Shown: positions 8,346 to 16,993 of the stretch, one piece after another
Numbering within the stretch: position 1 is the first letter of the stretch
Layout of the letters: every line of letters starts with the position of its first letter
Origin: Salipiger sp. H15
GTDB taxonomy: Bacteria > Pseudomonadota > Alphaproteobacteria > Rhodobacterales > Rhodobacteraceae
Direction: 5' to 3'
Length of the DNA: 64,000 nt
Assembly (NCBI RefSeq): GCF_040409955.1
Contig: NZ_CP123384.1
Coordinates: 682,001-746,000 of the forward strand
Translations under genes and position numbers: made by a program
The notes under the pieces: model-generated
What the model was told of the DNA's origin: nothing
Databases searched by the model: none
What the model saw: the letters and a program-made list of their open reading frames with translations, nothing else

Positions 8346-9134
8346 TCAGAGGTCGAAGCTGGCGAAAACCGGCACGTGGTCCGAGGGTTTCTCCCAGCCC
8401 CGCGCGTCGCGAAGGATGCGCGAGCCGTGGCCGGCGTTCGAGATGTCGGGCGTCGCCCAGACGTGGTCGAGCCGCCGCCCCTTGTCCGCCGCGTCCCAGT
8501 CGCGCGCGCGGTAGGACCACCACGAGTAGAGCAGCCCCTCGGGGATGTCCTGCCGGGTGATGTCGACCCACTTGCCCGCGTCCTGCACCTGCGCGAGGTG
8601 CTCGACCTCGACCGGCGTGTGCGAGACGATCTTCAGCAGCGCCTTGTGGCTCCAGACGTCATCCTCGCGCGGGGCGATGTTGAGATCGCCGACGAGGATC
8701 GACTTCTCGGGCGCGTGGGCGTGGAACCAGTCGCGCATCTCGGTCAGGTAGTCGAGCTTCTGGCCGAACTTCTCGTTGATCTCGCGGTTCGGCTCGTCGC
8801 CGCCGGCGGGGACGTAGAAGTTGTGGATGGTGACGCCGTTCTCGAGCCTGCCCGCGACGTGGCGGGCATGGCCGAGCGTGGCGAAGTCCTGGTCCCCGGC
8901 GTCGAGCAGCGGCAGTTTCGACAGGATGGCGACGCCGTTGTAGCCCTTCTGGCCGCGCGCCACGACATGGGTGTAGCCAAGCGCCGCGAACTGCTCGAGC
9001 GGGATCTTGTCGACCGGGCTCTTGGTCTCCTGCAGGCACAGCACGTCTGGCCCGTGCTCGGCGAGCAGCTTGAGGACGATGGGCTCGCGCAGGCGGACCG
9101 AGTTGATGTTCCAGGTGGCAAGGGTGAAGGACAT
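8346..9134 (-). CDS. xth: exodeoxyribonuclease III
   Basis: A 262-residue enzyme of the Xth/ExoA family, with AP endonuclease and 3'-5' exonuclease activity in base excision repair. It shows all family motifs in order: ATWNINSVRLR, the metal glutamate in VLCLQETKSP, KGYNGVAILS, the GDLNIAP motif, RRLDHVWAT, and the terminal SDHVPVFASFDL. The ATG at 9134 has a GAGGAG about 9 bases upstream. It is the second EEP-fold enzyme in this stretch, but the two differ clearly in length and motifs, so a recent duplication is unlikely. Confidence 0.95.
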   Translation of the reverse strand: MSFTLATWNINSVRLREPIVLKLLAEHGPDVLCLQETKSPVDKIPLEQFAALGYTHVVARGQKGYNGVAILSKLPLLDAGDQDFATLGHARHVAGRLENGVTIHNFYVPAGGDEPNREINEKFGQKLDYLTEMRDWFHAHAPEKSILVGDLNIAPREDDVWSHKALLKIVSHTPVEVEHLAQVQDAGKWVDITRQDIPEGLLYSWWSYRARDWDAADKGRRLDHVWATPDISNAGHGSRILRDARGWEKPSDHVPVFASFDL

Positions 9135-9202
9135 GGGACGGACTCCTCGTTTGGCGCGGAAAATGTCAGCCCCCCGCCCCGCGTGCAACCCGGAAGCGGC
9201 GC

Positions 9203-10105
9203 TCAGAGCACCAGAACGAGGATGAACACCGACAGGCAGAGGAATCCGATGCCCGCCAGCTCGCGCCGGGTGATGCGCTCCTTGAAGAAGAGCACCGAGG
9301 CCATGAGCGAGAAGATCAGCTCGACCTGCCCCAGCGCCTGCACGTAGGCGGCGGTCTGCAGCGTGAAGGCGGTGAACCACGACAGGCTCCCGGCCATGGA
9401 GGTGAGGCCGAGCCAGATCGCGGTGCGCCGTGCCTGCCAGACCGCGGTGATCTGCCCCGGCTCGAAGAGCCTGAGCCAGATCGCCATGCCGATCGCCTGC
9501 GACAGCACCACGCAGACCAGCGTGACGCCGGCGCGCAGGAAGGGCACGTCCGAGGCGATCTCGAGCGAGGCGCCGCGGTAGCCGACGCCGGAGATGGCGA
9601 AGAAGAAGCCCGAGGCGAGGCCGAGCGCCACCGCCCGGCTGCCCATGCGCCGCAGCCAGTTGCCCGAGAGGCCCGGCGTCTCCGAAAGCAGCAGCACCCC
9701 GACGAGGCCGACGAGGATCGCGCCCCAGCCCGCCGCCGAGATGTTTTCGCCCAGCACCGCAAGGCCTACGAGCGCGGTCTGGATCACCTCGGTCTTCTTG
9801 AAGGTGATGCCGACCGCGAAATTGCGCTGCCGGAACAGCGCCACGACGAAGACCGTGGCGAGGATCTGCCCCAGCGCGCCGAAGAGCGCGTAGGCCCAGA
9901 AGTTCGCGCCCAGCTGCGGCCAGCCCTGCCCCGTGGCGAACAGGTATCCGCCGACCACCAGCACGGCGGCGGGGGCGGCATAGGCGAAGCGCGCGAAGGT
10001 CGAGGAGGTTGCCGTGAGCCCGCCCGTGCTCAGCACCTTGTGCAGCATGAAGCGCAAGGTCTGGAAGAAGGCGGCAGAGAGGGTGACGGCAATCCACAAA
10101 TCCAT
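9203..10105 (-). CDS. EamA/DMT-superfamily transporter
   Basis: About 300 residues with ten predicted hydrophobic helices in two five-helix EamA halves, ending in a very hydrophobic C-terminus. The second half contains the ELIFSLMASVLFFKERITRRELAG pattern typical of drug/metabolite exporters. The substrate cannot be read from sequence. The ATG at 10105 begins at the first helix (MDLWIAVTLSAAFF). A small symmetric element, TGACC-ATA-GGTCA, sits 30 bases upstream at 10135-10147. Confidence 0.87.
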   Translation of the reverse strand: MDLWIAVTLSAAFFQTLRFMLHKVLSTGGLTATSSTFARFAYAAPAAVLVVGGYLFATGQGWPQLGANFWAYALFGALGQILATVFVVALFRQRNFAVGITFKKTEVIQTALVGLAVLGENISAAGWGAILVGLVGVLLLSETPGLSGNWLRRMGSRAVALGLASGFFFAISGVGYRGASLEIASDVPFLRAGVTLVCVVLSQAIGMAIWLRLFEPGQITAVWQARRTAIWLGLTSMAGSLSWFTAFTLQTAAYVQALGQVELIFSLMASVLFFKERITRRELAGIGFLCLSVFILVLVL

Positions 10106-10134
10106 GCCGCTGGCATGGCACGCGGCACGGGGAT

Positions 10135-10147
10135 TGACCATAGGTCA
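10135..10147. promoter_or_regulatory. small inverted repeat upstream of the EamA gene
   Basis: TGACC-ATA-GGTCA, five-base arms, 30 bases before the EamA start codon. It could be an operator, but the arms are short and the regulator is unknown. Confidence 0.3.
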
Positions 10148-10205
10148 GTCGAAAAAAGCGGCGCGGGCCAGAGGTTTCCCTCCGGCCCGCGACATATTTC
10201 CCAGC

Positions 10206-10250
10206 CAAATCCGGTCGACCGGATTTGCAAATCTCTTCGAAGAGATTTGC
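10206..10250. repeat. two abutting perfect palindromes just after metK
   Basis: The first palindrome covers 10206-10227 (22 bases, centre GTCGAC) and the second 10227-10250 (24 bases, centre TTCGAA). They share the base at 10227. Both have outer arms beginning CAAATC and ending GATTTG. They begin 7 bases past the metK stop codon. On RNA they would form two strong hairpins in tandem. No T-tract follows, so this is not a standard terminator. Confidence 0.85.
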
Positions 10251-10256
10251 CCGGCC

Positions 10257-11441
<1,185 letters not shown>

Positions 11442-11444
11442 AAG

Positions 11445-11490
11445 CGCTCCATTAGGTACCAGCTGTCACGCCAGGAAGCCGTTGTGACAG
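11445..11490 (-). ncRNA. SAM/SAH riboswitch in the metK leader
   Basis: Read on the minus strand, a hairpin with arms TGTCAC/GTGACA (11484-11489 with 11464-11469) encloses a loop containing AACGGCTTCCTGGC. Downstream lies AATGGAGCG, whose GGAG can pair with CTTCC in the loop as a pseudoknot. This is the arrangement known for SAM/SAH riboswitches found upstream of metK in Rhodobacterales. The same GGAG is the only plausible ribosome-binding site for metK, 4-8 bases before its ATG, so ligand binding would block translation initiation. SAM-II was considered, but its P1-loop sequence differs. Confidence 0.9.
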
Positions 11491-11505
11491 GGATATGACT
11501 GACTC

Positions 11506-11534
11506 TGGCTACGCTGCACGACTAGGCGCGTCAA
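11506..11534 (-). promoter_or_regulatory. sigma70-type promoter of metK
   Basis: TTGACG (11529-11534) and TAGCCA (11506-11511) are separated by 17 bases. The predicted start near 11499 leaves a leader holding exactly the riboswitch. The -35 box overlaps the TGA stop codon of lnt, so the metK promoter reaches into the lnt coding sequence. Confidence 0.6.
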
Positions 11535-13105
11535 TCGAAATTGCGGCGGCGCGGCACAAAAGCAAACAGCATCAGAAGCGCGAGCAGGCCCAGCAGGGGC
11601 AGGTCCCCGGTGCGGCTGTAGAGCGTGACCCGCAGCGGCGGCGGCAGGCGCGCGTCAATGAAGCCCGCCTCGTTGAGCGGCAGCGATTTCAGCACCCGCC
11701 CCGCCCCGTCGATCACCGCCGAGACGCCGGTATTGGCCGCGCGCAGCAGCGGCAGCCCCTGCTCGATCGCCCGGATCCGCGCCTGCGCAAGGTGCTGGTA
11801 GGGTCCGGAGAAATTGCCGAACCAGGCGTCGTTGGTGATCTGCAGCAGAAGCTCGGGCCGCGCCGCGGCGCGCAGGTCCTGCGGGAAGACCGCCTCGTAG
11901 CAGATCAGCGGCAGCGCCAGTCCCATCTGCCCGCCAAGGTCCAGCAGCTTGGCCCCCGGCCCGGCGGAATAGCCGCCCTCGGCCCGCGCCGCGATGCCGC
12001 TGACGTTGATGTGCTTGAAGAGCTCCTTGAAGGGCATGTACTCGCCGAAGGGCACGAGGTGGTGCTTGTCGTAGACCGCCTCGACCTTCGGCCCCTGCGA
12101 GACCAGCGCCAGCGAGTTGTAGTAGTCGTACCCCTCGCTGCGCTGGATGCCGAGCACCACGCGGCCCGGCAGGGCGGCGTCGGTGATCACCCGGAGCTCG
12201 GCCCCGGCGTTTTCCAGCAGCCGCGGCACCGCGGTCTCGGGCCAGACGATCAGCTCGGGGCGCGGCAGCCCGTCCTGCGGCGGGGCCGCGGTGAAATCGA
12301 CCTGCCGCTCGAAGAAGATCGGCACGTAGGCGCGGTCCCATTTCTGGGTCTGCGCCGCATTGGGCTGCACGAGGCGCACCACCGGCCGCCCGCCCAGATC
12401 CTGCAGCGGCGGCACCATCTGCGCCCCGCCCCAGAGCAGCGCCCCGAGAAGCGCCACGCCCGCGATCGCCGGTTTCAACGCGCCGCGCAGCGCGCAGGCC
12501 AGAAGCGCCGCCAGCCCGAGCGTCACCAGGGTAAGGCCGAAGGAGCCGGTCCAGGCCACCCATTGGATGGCGTCGGTCGGCTCCCAGAGGTAGCCGACCA
12601 GCCCCCAGGGGAAGCCGGTGAAGAGATAGCCGCGCGCCAGCTCGGCCAGCGTCCAGGCCACGACGAGCGCGAAGAGGCGCGCGCGGGGTGCCTGCGCCGC
12701 GCCCCAGAAGGCCACGCCCCAGAAGAGCGCGAGCCCGGCCGCCATGAAGAAGAGCGCGAAGGGGGCCATCCAGGCGGTTACCGCGGCATCCACCTGGAAG
12801 GGCTCGGTCAGCCAGTTCAGTGCAAGGCCGAAATAGCCCGTGCCCACGCCCATGCCGATGACCAGCGCCGCGCGGGAACTGCGCTGCAGCGAGAAGAGCG
12901 CCATCGACAGCACGAGCCCGGCAAGCGCCACGAACCACAGGTTCCACGGTGCCTGCCCCAGCGCCATCATGCCGCCGCAGGCCAGCGCCGGAAGCAGCCG
13001 GAAGCGGCCCGTGAGCAGCCGCGCAGCCCGGTCAGAGACCGGGGAGGTCATGTCGCGACGCGCCTCTGCCAGCCCTTCACCCGGCCGCACCTCCGGTTCA
13101 GCCAC
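11531..13105 (-). CDS. lnt: apolipoprotein N-acyltransferase
   Basis: A 524-residue inner-membrane enzyme that adds the third acyl chain to lipoproteins. The N-terminal half has several membrane helices. The C-terminal half is a nitrilase-like domain with the catalytic triad pattern: glutamate in VWPETAVPR, lysine in YDKHHLVPFGEY, and cysteine in LICYEAVFP, then NDAWFG. The start is ambiguous: a GTG at 13105 (overlapping the end of corC by 8 bases, with GGAGC upstream) or an ATG at 13051. The overlap favours translational coupling from corC. Confidence 0.93.
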   Translation of the reverse strand: MAEPEVRPGEGLAEARRDMTSPVSDRAARLLTGRFRLLPALACGGMMALGQAPWNLWFVALAGLVLSMALFSLQRSSRAALVIGMGVGTGYFGLALNWLTEPFQVDAAVTAWMAPFALFFMAAGLALFWGVAFWGAAQAPRARLFALVVAWTLAELARGYLFTGFPWGLVGYLWEPTDAIQWVAWTGSFGLTLVTLGLAALLACALRGALKPAIAGVALLGALLWGGAQMVPPLQDLGGRPVVRLVQPNAAQTQKWDRAYVPIFFERQVDFTAAPPQDGLPRPELIVWPETAVPRLLENAGAELRVITDAALPGRVVLGIQRSEGYDYYNSLALVSQGPKVEAVYDKHHLVPFGEYMPFKELFKHINVSGIAARAEGGYSAGPGAKLLDLGGQMGLALPLICYEAVFPQDLRAAARPELLLQITNDAWFGNFSGPYQHLAQARIRAIEQGLPLLRAANTGVSAVIDGAGRVLKSLPLNEAGFIDARLPPPLRVTLYSRTGDLPLLGLLALLMLFAFVPRRRNFD

Positions 13106-14075
13106 GCGCGGCTCCGGCTTCGCCGCCGTTCACCTGCGCCACACCCTCGGGTTTCGCCGGGGGCAGCAGCGCCGGGGTCGCGATGGGTCCGTCGGGCTTT
13201 GCCGGCGCGGAGGGGCGCACGCGCAGCCGCTTGATGCGGCGCGGGTCCGCGTCCACCACCTCGAAGTCGATGCCGTCGGGATGCGGGATCACCTCGCCGC
13301 GCGCGGGCACGTGCCCGGCGAGCATGAAGACCAGGCCGCCCAGCGTGTCGATCTCCTCTTCGTCGATCTCGTCGGGATCGGTGAGCGCAAGCCCGGTCGC
13401 GGCCTCGAACTCCTGCAGCGGGGTCTTGGCGAGTGCCAGCCAGCTGCCCGACTTCTCGCGGAAGAAGTTGCGCCCTTCCTCGGTGTCGTGCTCGTCCTCG
13501 ATCTCGCCGATGACCTGTTCGATCAGGTCCTCGATGGTCACGAGCCCGTCGACCCCGCCGTATTCGTCGATCACCAGCGCCATGTGCCGGCGTTCGGTCT
13601 GCATCTTGGTGAGCAGCACGCCGATCGGCATCGAGGGCGGCACGAAGAGCAGCGGACGCAGCATCTTCTTCATGTCGAACTCCTCGCCGTGGCCGTTGAA
13701 GCCGTGCAGCAGGGCGAAGTCCTTGAGGTGCACCATGCCGACGGGCGTATCGAGCGTGCCGGAATAGACCGGCAGGCGGGTCATGCCGCTGTCGCGGAAG
13801 ACCGTCACGAGTTCGTCCTTGGTGAGGGTGTCGGGCACGGCGACGATTTCCGCCTTGGGAATCGCCACGTCCTCGACGCGCATGCGCCGGAGGTTCATCA
13901 TGCCATGTACGGGCCGCTCATAGGCTGCCACGAGATCCTGCCCCGGTTCGCCTTCCTCGCCGATGCCATTGGCACGGCCCGAGAAAATGCGTTTGAAGAA
14001 GCCCGGAGGCCTGTCTATCTGCTCGTTTTCCTGCGCGCCTTGCGCTGCATTAGACGAGCCGTCGTTGTCTCCCAT
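13098..14075 (-). CDS. corC: CBS-pair hemolysin/CorC-type protein
   Basis: A 325-residue soluble protein. Two CBS repeats are seen (about residues 65-190; VFRDSGMTRLPVYSG and VIDEYGGVDGLVTIEDLIEQVIGEI), followed by the CorC_HlyC FAD-fold-like domain (LGGLVFMLAGHVPARGEVI). This matches YbeX/CorC proteins, linked to magnesium-cobalt efflux and, more recently, to ribosome quality. There is no membrane DUF21 domain, as expected for the short form. It lies between ybeY and lnt in the conserved block phoH-ybeY-corC-lnt. Confidence 0.93.
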   Translation of the reverse strand: MGDNDGSSNAAQGAQENEQIDRPPGFFKRIFSGRANGIGEEGEPGQDLVAAYERPVHGMMNLRRMRVEDVAIPKAEIVAVPDTLTKDELVTVFRDSGMTRLPVYSGTLDTPVGMVHLKDFALLHGFNGHGEEFDMKKMLRPLLFVPPSMPIGVLLTKMQTERRHMALVIDEYGGVDGLVTIEDLIEQVIGEIEDEHDTEEGRNFFREKSGSWLALAKTPLQEFEAATGLALTDPDEIDEEEIDTLGGLVFMLAGHVPARGEVIPHPDGIDFEVVDADPRRIKRLRVRPSAPAKPDGPIATPALLPPAKPEGVAQVNGGEAGAARG

Positions 14076-14098
14076 CGGTCCTTTTGATCCTGTGTCTC

Positions 14099-14614
14099 TC
14101 AGAGGTCAGACGAATATGGGTCCGCGATACCCATTTTGCCAAGTATTTCCGTCTCGATATTTTCCATGAGCGTCGCATCGCCGTCACGCACGTGATCATA
14201 GCCCAGAAGATGCAAAGTTCCATGAACGACGAGATGGGTGACGTGGTCGGTGAGCGATTTTCCCGCCTCCTGCGCCTCGAGCGCGCAGGTCTCGTAGGCG
14301 ATGGCCAGATCGCCGAGCTCGGTGGCGAAGGGCCCCTCCTCCGCCTCGGGCAGCTCGGGCGTGTCGCCCTCGGTCTCGGCACCGCGCTCCTCGGAGGGCC
14401 AGGACAGCACGTTGGTGGGCGTCGGCTTCTCGCGGAACTCGGCGTTCAGCTCGGCGATGCGGGCGTCGTCGCAGGCCAGCACGGCGATCTCGAACCCGTC
14501 CGGATCGAGGCCGAGATGCTCCAGCGCCGCACGCGCCGCGGTCTCGGCGAGGTCTTCGAGCCCGGCCTCCTCCCAGCGGTCGTCCTCGATGATCGTATCG
14601 GTCAGCTGAGCCAT
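14099..14614 (-). CDS. ybeY: endoribonuclease YbeY
   Basis: A 171-residue zinc-dependent RNase involved in 16S rRNA 3'-end maturation and ribosome quality control. The metal-binding motif HGTLHLLGYDH is visible at about residue 133, with three histidines. TNVLSWPSEE marks the conserved central region; an acidic insertion (EERGAETEGDTPELPEAEEG) separates the halves, which is common in Rhodobacteraceae. It stands 23 bases upstream of corC and 69 bases downstream of phoH, in the same direction. Confidence 0.95.
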   Translation of the reverse strand: MAQLTDTIIEDDRWEEAGLEDLAETAARAALEHLGLDPDGFEIAVLACDDARIAELNAEFREKPTPTNVLSWPSEERGAETEGDTPELPEAEEGPFATELGDLAIAYETCALEAQEAGKSLTDHVTHLVVHGTLHLLGYDHVRDGDATLMENIETEILGKMGIADPYSSDL

Positions 14615-14623
14615 GTGTGCAAG

Positions 14624-14642
14624 CCGGGGGCGCCGCCCCCGG
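14624..14642. repeat. GC-rich palindrome in the phoH-ybeY gap
   Basis: CCGGGGGCGCCGCCCCCGG, symmetrical around a central base, followed by GACCCCCGG. Similar G/C hairpins accompany the dispersed repeat copies A and B, so this may be a member of the same family or a different short intergenic element. It lies in the gap between phoH and ybeY and could influence mRNA stability. Confidence 0.5.
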
Positions 14643-14683
14643 ACCCCCGGTTTGTGTGAGACTGGACGAAGCAGCGGGCGCCG

Positions 14684-15664
14684 TCAGGCCCCGCGCTCCG
14701 CGTCCTTCTCGTAGGCCTCGATGATCTTCGCCACAAGGGGGTGGCGCACCACGTCGGCGGAGGTGAAGTAGTTGAAGCTGATCTTCTCGATGTGGGTCAG
14801 CAGGCGCTCGGCGTCCTGCAGGCCCGACATCACCCCGCGCGGCAGGTCGACCTGGCTGCGGTCGCCGGTGATCACCATGCGGCTGCCCTCGCCGAGGCGG
14901 GTGAGGAACATCTTCATCTGCATCGAGGTGGCGTTCTGCGCCTCGTCGAGCACCACGAAGGCGTTCGACAGGGTGCGGCCGCGCATGAAGGCGAGCGGCG
15001 CGATCTCGATGGTCTTCTCCTCCATCATCTTGGCCAGCTGCTTGCCGGGCAGGAAGTCGTTCAGCGCGTCGTAGAGCGGCTGCATGTAGGGATCGACCTT
15101 GTCCTTCATGTCGCCGGGCAGGTAGCCGAGCTTCTCACCCGCCTCGACCGCCGGGCGGCTGAGGATGATCTTGTCGACCTGTCCGGTGATGAAGAGGTTC
15201 ACGCCGACGGCGACGGCGAGATAGGTCTTGCCGGTGCCGGCCGGGCCGATGCCGAAGGCCAGTTCGTGCTCGAACAGCGAGCGGACATAGGCCTTCTGCG
15301 CGTCGGTGCGCGGCTCCACGAGTTTCTTGCGTGTCTTGATCTCGACCTTGCCGCCCGAGAACATCTCGAGCTGGTCACCGGTTTCCTGTTCTTCGGGGGC
15401 GAGTCGGAATTCGCGGTCGATGTCGCCGCGTCCGACGGTGCGCCCCTGCTCGAGCCGCTGGTAGAGCGCGTTCAGCACCTCGCGCGCGGCGTCCTGCGCC
15501 TCGGCCGGGCCGTGCAGCGCCAAGAGGTTGCCACGGCGCAGGATTTGCACCCCGGTTCGGGCTTCGATGTCGGTGAGGTTGCGGTCATATTCGCCGCACA
15601 GATCGATGAGGAGGCGGTTGTCCGGAAATTCCAGGATGGCTTCGGTCAGGATGCCTGTGTTCAC
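14684..15664 (-). CDS. phoH: PhoH-like ATPase
   Basis: About 326 residues. An N-terminal KH-like region is followed by the PhoH P-loop domain, with Walker A GPAGTGKTYLAVAVG and Walker B VVLDEAQNATSMQMKMFLTR; TGDRSQVDLPRG is also seen. PhoH proteins bind ATP and probably act on RNA; in this block they are usually linked to YbeY. No ATG lies at a suitable place. A GTG at 15664 has AGGAG 7 bases upstream and gives the conserved start NTGILTEAILEFPDNRLLIDL, so it was chosen over upstream in-frame codons. Confidence 0.93.
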   Translation of the reverse strand: MNTGILTEAILEFPDNRLLIDLCGEYDRNLTDIEARTGVQILRRGNLLALHGPAEAQDAAREVLNALYQRLEQGRTVGRGDIDREFRLAPEEQETGDQLEMFSGGKVEIKTRKKLVEPRTDAQKAYVRSLFEHELAFGIGPAGTGKTYLAVAVGVNLFITGQVDKIILSRPAVEAGEKLGYLPGDMKDKVDPYMQPLYDALNDFLPGKQLAKMMEEKTIEIAPLAFMRGRTLSNAFVVLDEAQNATSMQMKMFLTRLGEGSRMVITGDRSQVDLPRGVMSGLQDAERLLTHIEKISFNYFTSADVVRHPLVAKIIEAYEKDAERGA

Positions 15665-15758
15665 GCATGTCTCCTGCGCTTGAGTGCAAGTTGATGGTGC
15701 CAAGCCCCGGGGCCTCAGGTCAAGCAGCTTCGGTCCGGTGGCGGGAGGAATGAAGCAA

Positions 15759-15790
15759 AACGGCCGCGCGGTGGGCACCGCGCGGCCGTT
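15759..15790 (-). terminator. intrinsic terminator after the lipoprotein gene
   Basis: A 15-bp stem (15759-15773 with 15776-15790) ends on the minus strand in TTTTGCTTCATT. It lies 25 bases past the stop codon of the lipoprotein gene and separates it from phoH. Confidence 0.75.
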
Positions 15791-15814
15791 GGCATTGGTA
15801 TGGGAGCCGGGGGC

Positions 15815-16126
15815 TCAGAGCGGGTCCCCGATCACCGAGGTGGCCCCTTGCTTGAAGTCGCCGGTGGCGACCGTCGGCGGGGCGATGCCGGAGCAGACCG
15901 GCTTGCCGTACTTGTCGAGACGGCGGGCGAGGTAGCCCTCGACGCCGTCATCGGCGATCCAGTTGTCGCAGCCGTCGGGATCGACCCAGACGCCCCAGCG
16001 GATCTGCGACAGGTCGTTGCGGTCGATCAGGTTGACGTCCCGGCTCTTGTCGGCGCCGATCGGCATGTCGCAGGCGGCAAGGCCCGAGACGGCGGCGAGC
16101 ACGAGGGTGAGTTTGGCGAAGGTCAT
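15815..16126 (-). CDS. small lipoprotein sharing a domain with the neighbouring OmpA-family protein
   Basis: A 103-residue protein. The N-terminus is a lipoprotein signal with the lipobox LAAC at residues 16-19. The mature part contains DPDGC, then W..DDGVEGYLARRLDKYGKPVC. The OmpA-like protein encoded next to it has a very similar stretch (SPDGC, W..DDGAEGYAVSR, DGRPVC). Function is unknown. It probably sits on a membrane leaflet and may help the OmpA protein or peptidoglycan contact. It is transcribed with the OmpA gene, ending at a strong terminator. Confidence 0.85.
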   Translation of the reverse strand: MTFAKLTLVLAAVSGLAACDMPIGADKSRDVNLIDRNDLSQIRWGVWVDPDGCDNWIADDGVEGYLARRLDKYGKPVCSGIAPPTVATGDFKQGATSVIGDPL

Positions 16127-16140
16127 CGGTCCGGTCCCCC

Positions 16141-16752
16141 TCAGCGCACGCACAGGATTTCGACACGGCGGTTCTGCGCCATGCCCTCGACGGTGCTGTT
16201 GGTCGCCACCGGGTAGTTCTCGCCATAGCCGCGCACGTCGATCACGCGGGCGCCGGTGGCATGGGCCACCGAGGCCACGGAGTTGGCACGGTTGAGGCTC
16301 AGCCGGTCGTTGTAGGCGTTGCTGGCGCGCGAGTCGGTGTGGCCGACGATGATGTAGCCAAAGGCGGTGGAGTTGCGGAAGAACTCCTCGAGGCGGCCGC
16401 GGCTCTGCGGGTAGATGCGGTAGCTGTCGGTGGCGAAATACTGGTCCGCCTTCAGCGTGCCGCAGACGTTGACCTCGTGGCAGACCGGACGGCCGTCGCG
16501 GGTCACACGCGAAACGGCATAGCCCTCGGCGCCGTCGTCCATCACCCAGATCTCGCAGCCGTCCGGCGAAAGCGAGATGCCCGGAATGTAGCGCTCGCCG
16601 CGGATGGTGCGGGTGTTCTGCGTGGAAATGATCGGTGTGTTGAGACCGTCCGCGGCAGCCGCCGCCGGGGCGGCGAGCCCGGTCAGGGCCAGCGCGGGAA
16701 CCGCCGCTGCCCCCAGAACGCCGCGGAGGGCCTTGGAAAAGCGTGTCGCCAC
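16141..16752 (-). CDS. OmpA-family outer membrane protein
   Basis: A 203-residue protein. A signal peptide runs from about residue 1 to 33, ending in APAAAAADG. The C-terminal half is an OmpA-type peptidoglycan-binding domain: VGHTDSRASNAYNDRLSLNRANSVA, and MAQNRRVEILCVR at the very end. The N-terminal domain carries the SPDGC...DDGAEGY...PVC module also present in the neighbouring lipoprotein. A GTG at 16752 with AAGGGGA upstream begins the signal peptide; upstream ATG codons in the frame would put extra sequence before it. The likely role is anchoring the outer membrane to peptidoglycan. Confidence 0.88.
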   Translation of the reverse strand: MATRFSKALRGVLGAAAVPALALTGLAAPAAAAADGLNTPIISTQNTRTIRGERYIPGISLSPDGCEIWVMDDGAEGYAVSRVTRDGRPVCHEVNVCGTLKADQYFATDSYRIYPQSRGRLEEFFRNSTAFGYIIVGHTDSRASNAYNDRLSLNRANSVASVAHATGARVIDVRGYGENYPVATNSTVEGMAQNRRVEILCVR

Positions 16753-16993
16753 AGCCTCTGTCCCCTTCGATGTTGATACCCAATGGCGCTCCGGCGCGAC
16801 TGATCTCGCACCCGAGGCAAACCCCTTACGCGACGGGAGAGTATCAGCAATTTCCAGCCTGTGAAGGGGAAACCACCATATATTGTGTCCAAAAGCCACT
16901 CACCCACGTCAATCAGCGCACATTGTCGCCGACGCGAGGCCAATCACCCAAGAAGACCCCGGACCTGTGGCAAAAATACGGCGCGAGTCGCGA

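Noticed and set aside
6867..9347. Long plus-strand open frame of over 800 codons
   Set aside because: Antisense to cardiolipin synthase and exonuclease III, both well supported by motifs. No ribosome-binding site and no family resemblance.
11445..11490. SAM-II riboswitch instead of SAM/SAH class
   Set aside because: The hairpin loop AACGGCTTCCTGGC and the GGAG pseudoknot strand match the SAM/SAH class; the SAM-II core was not seen.
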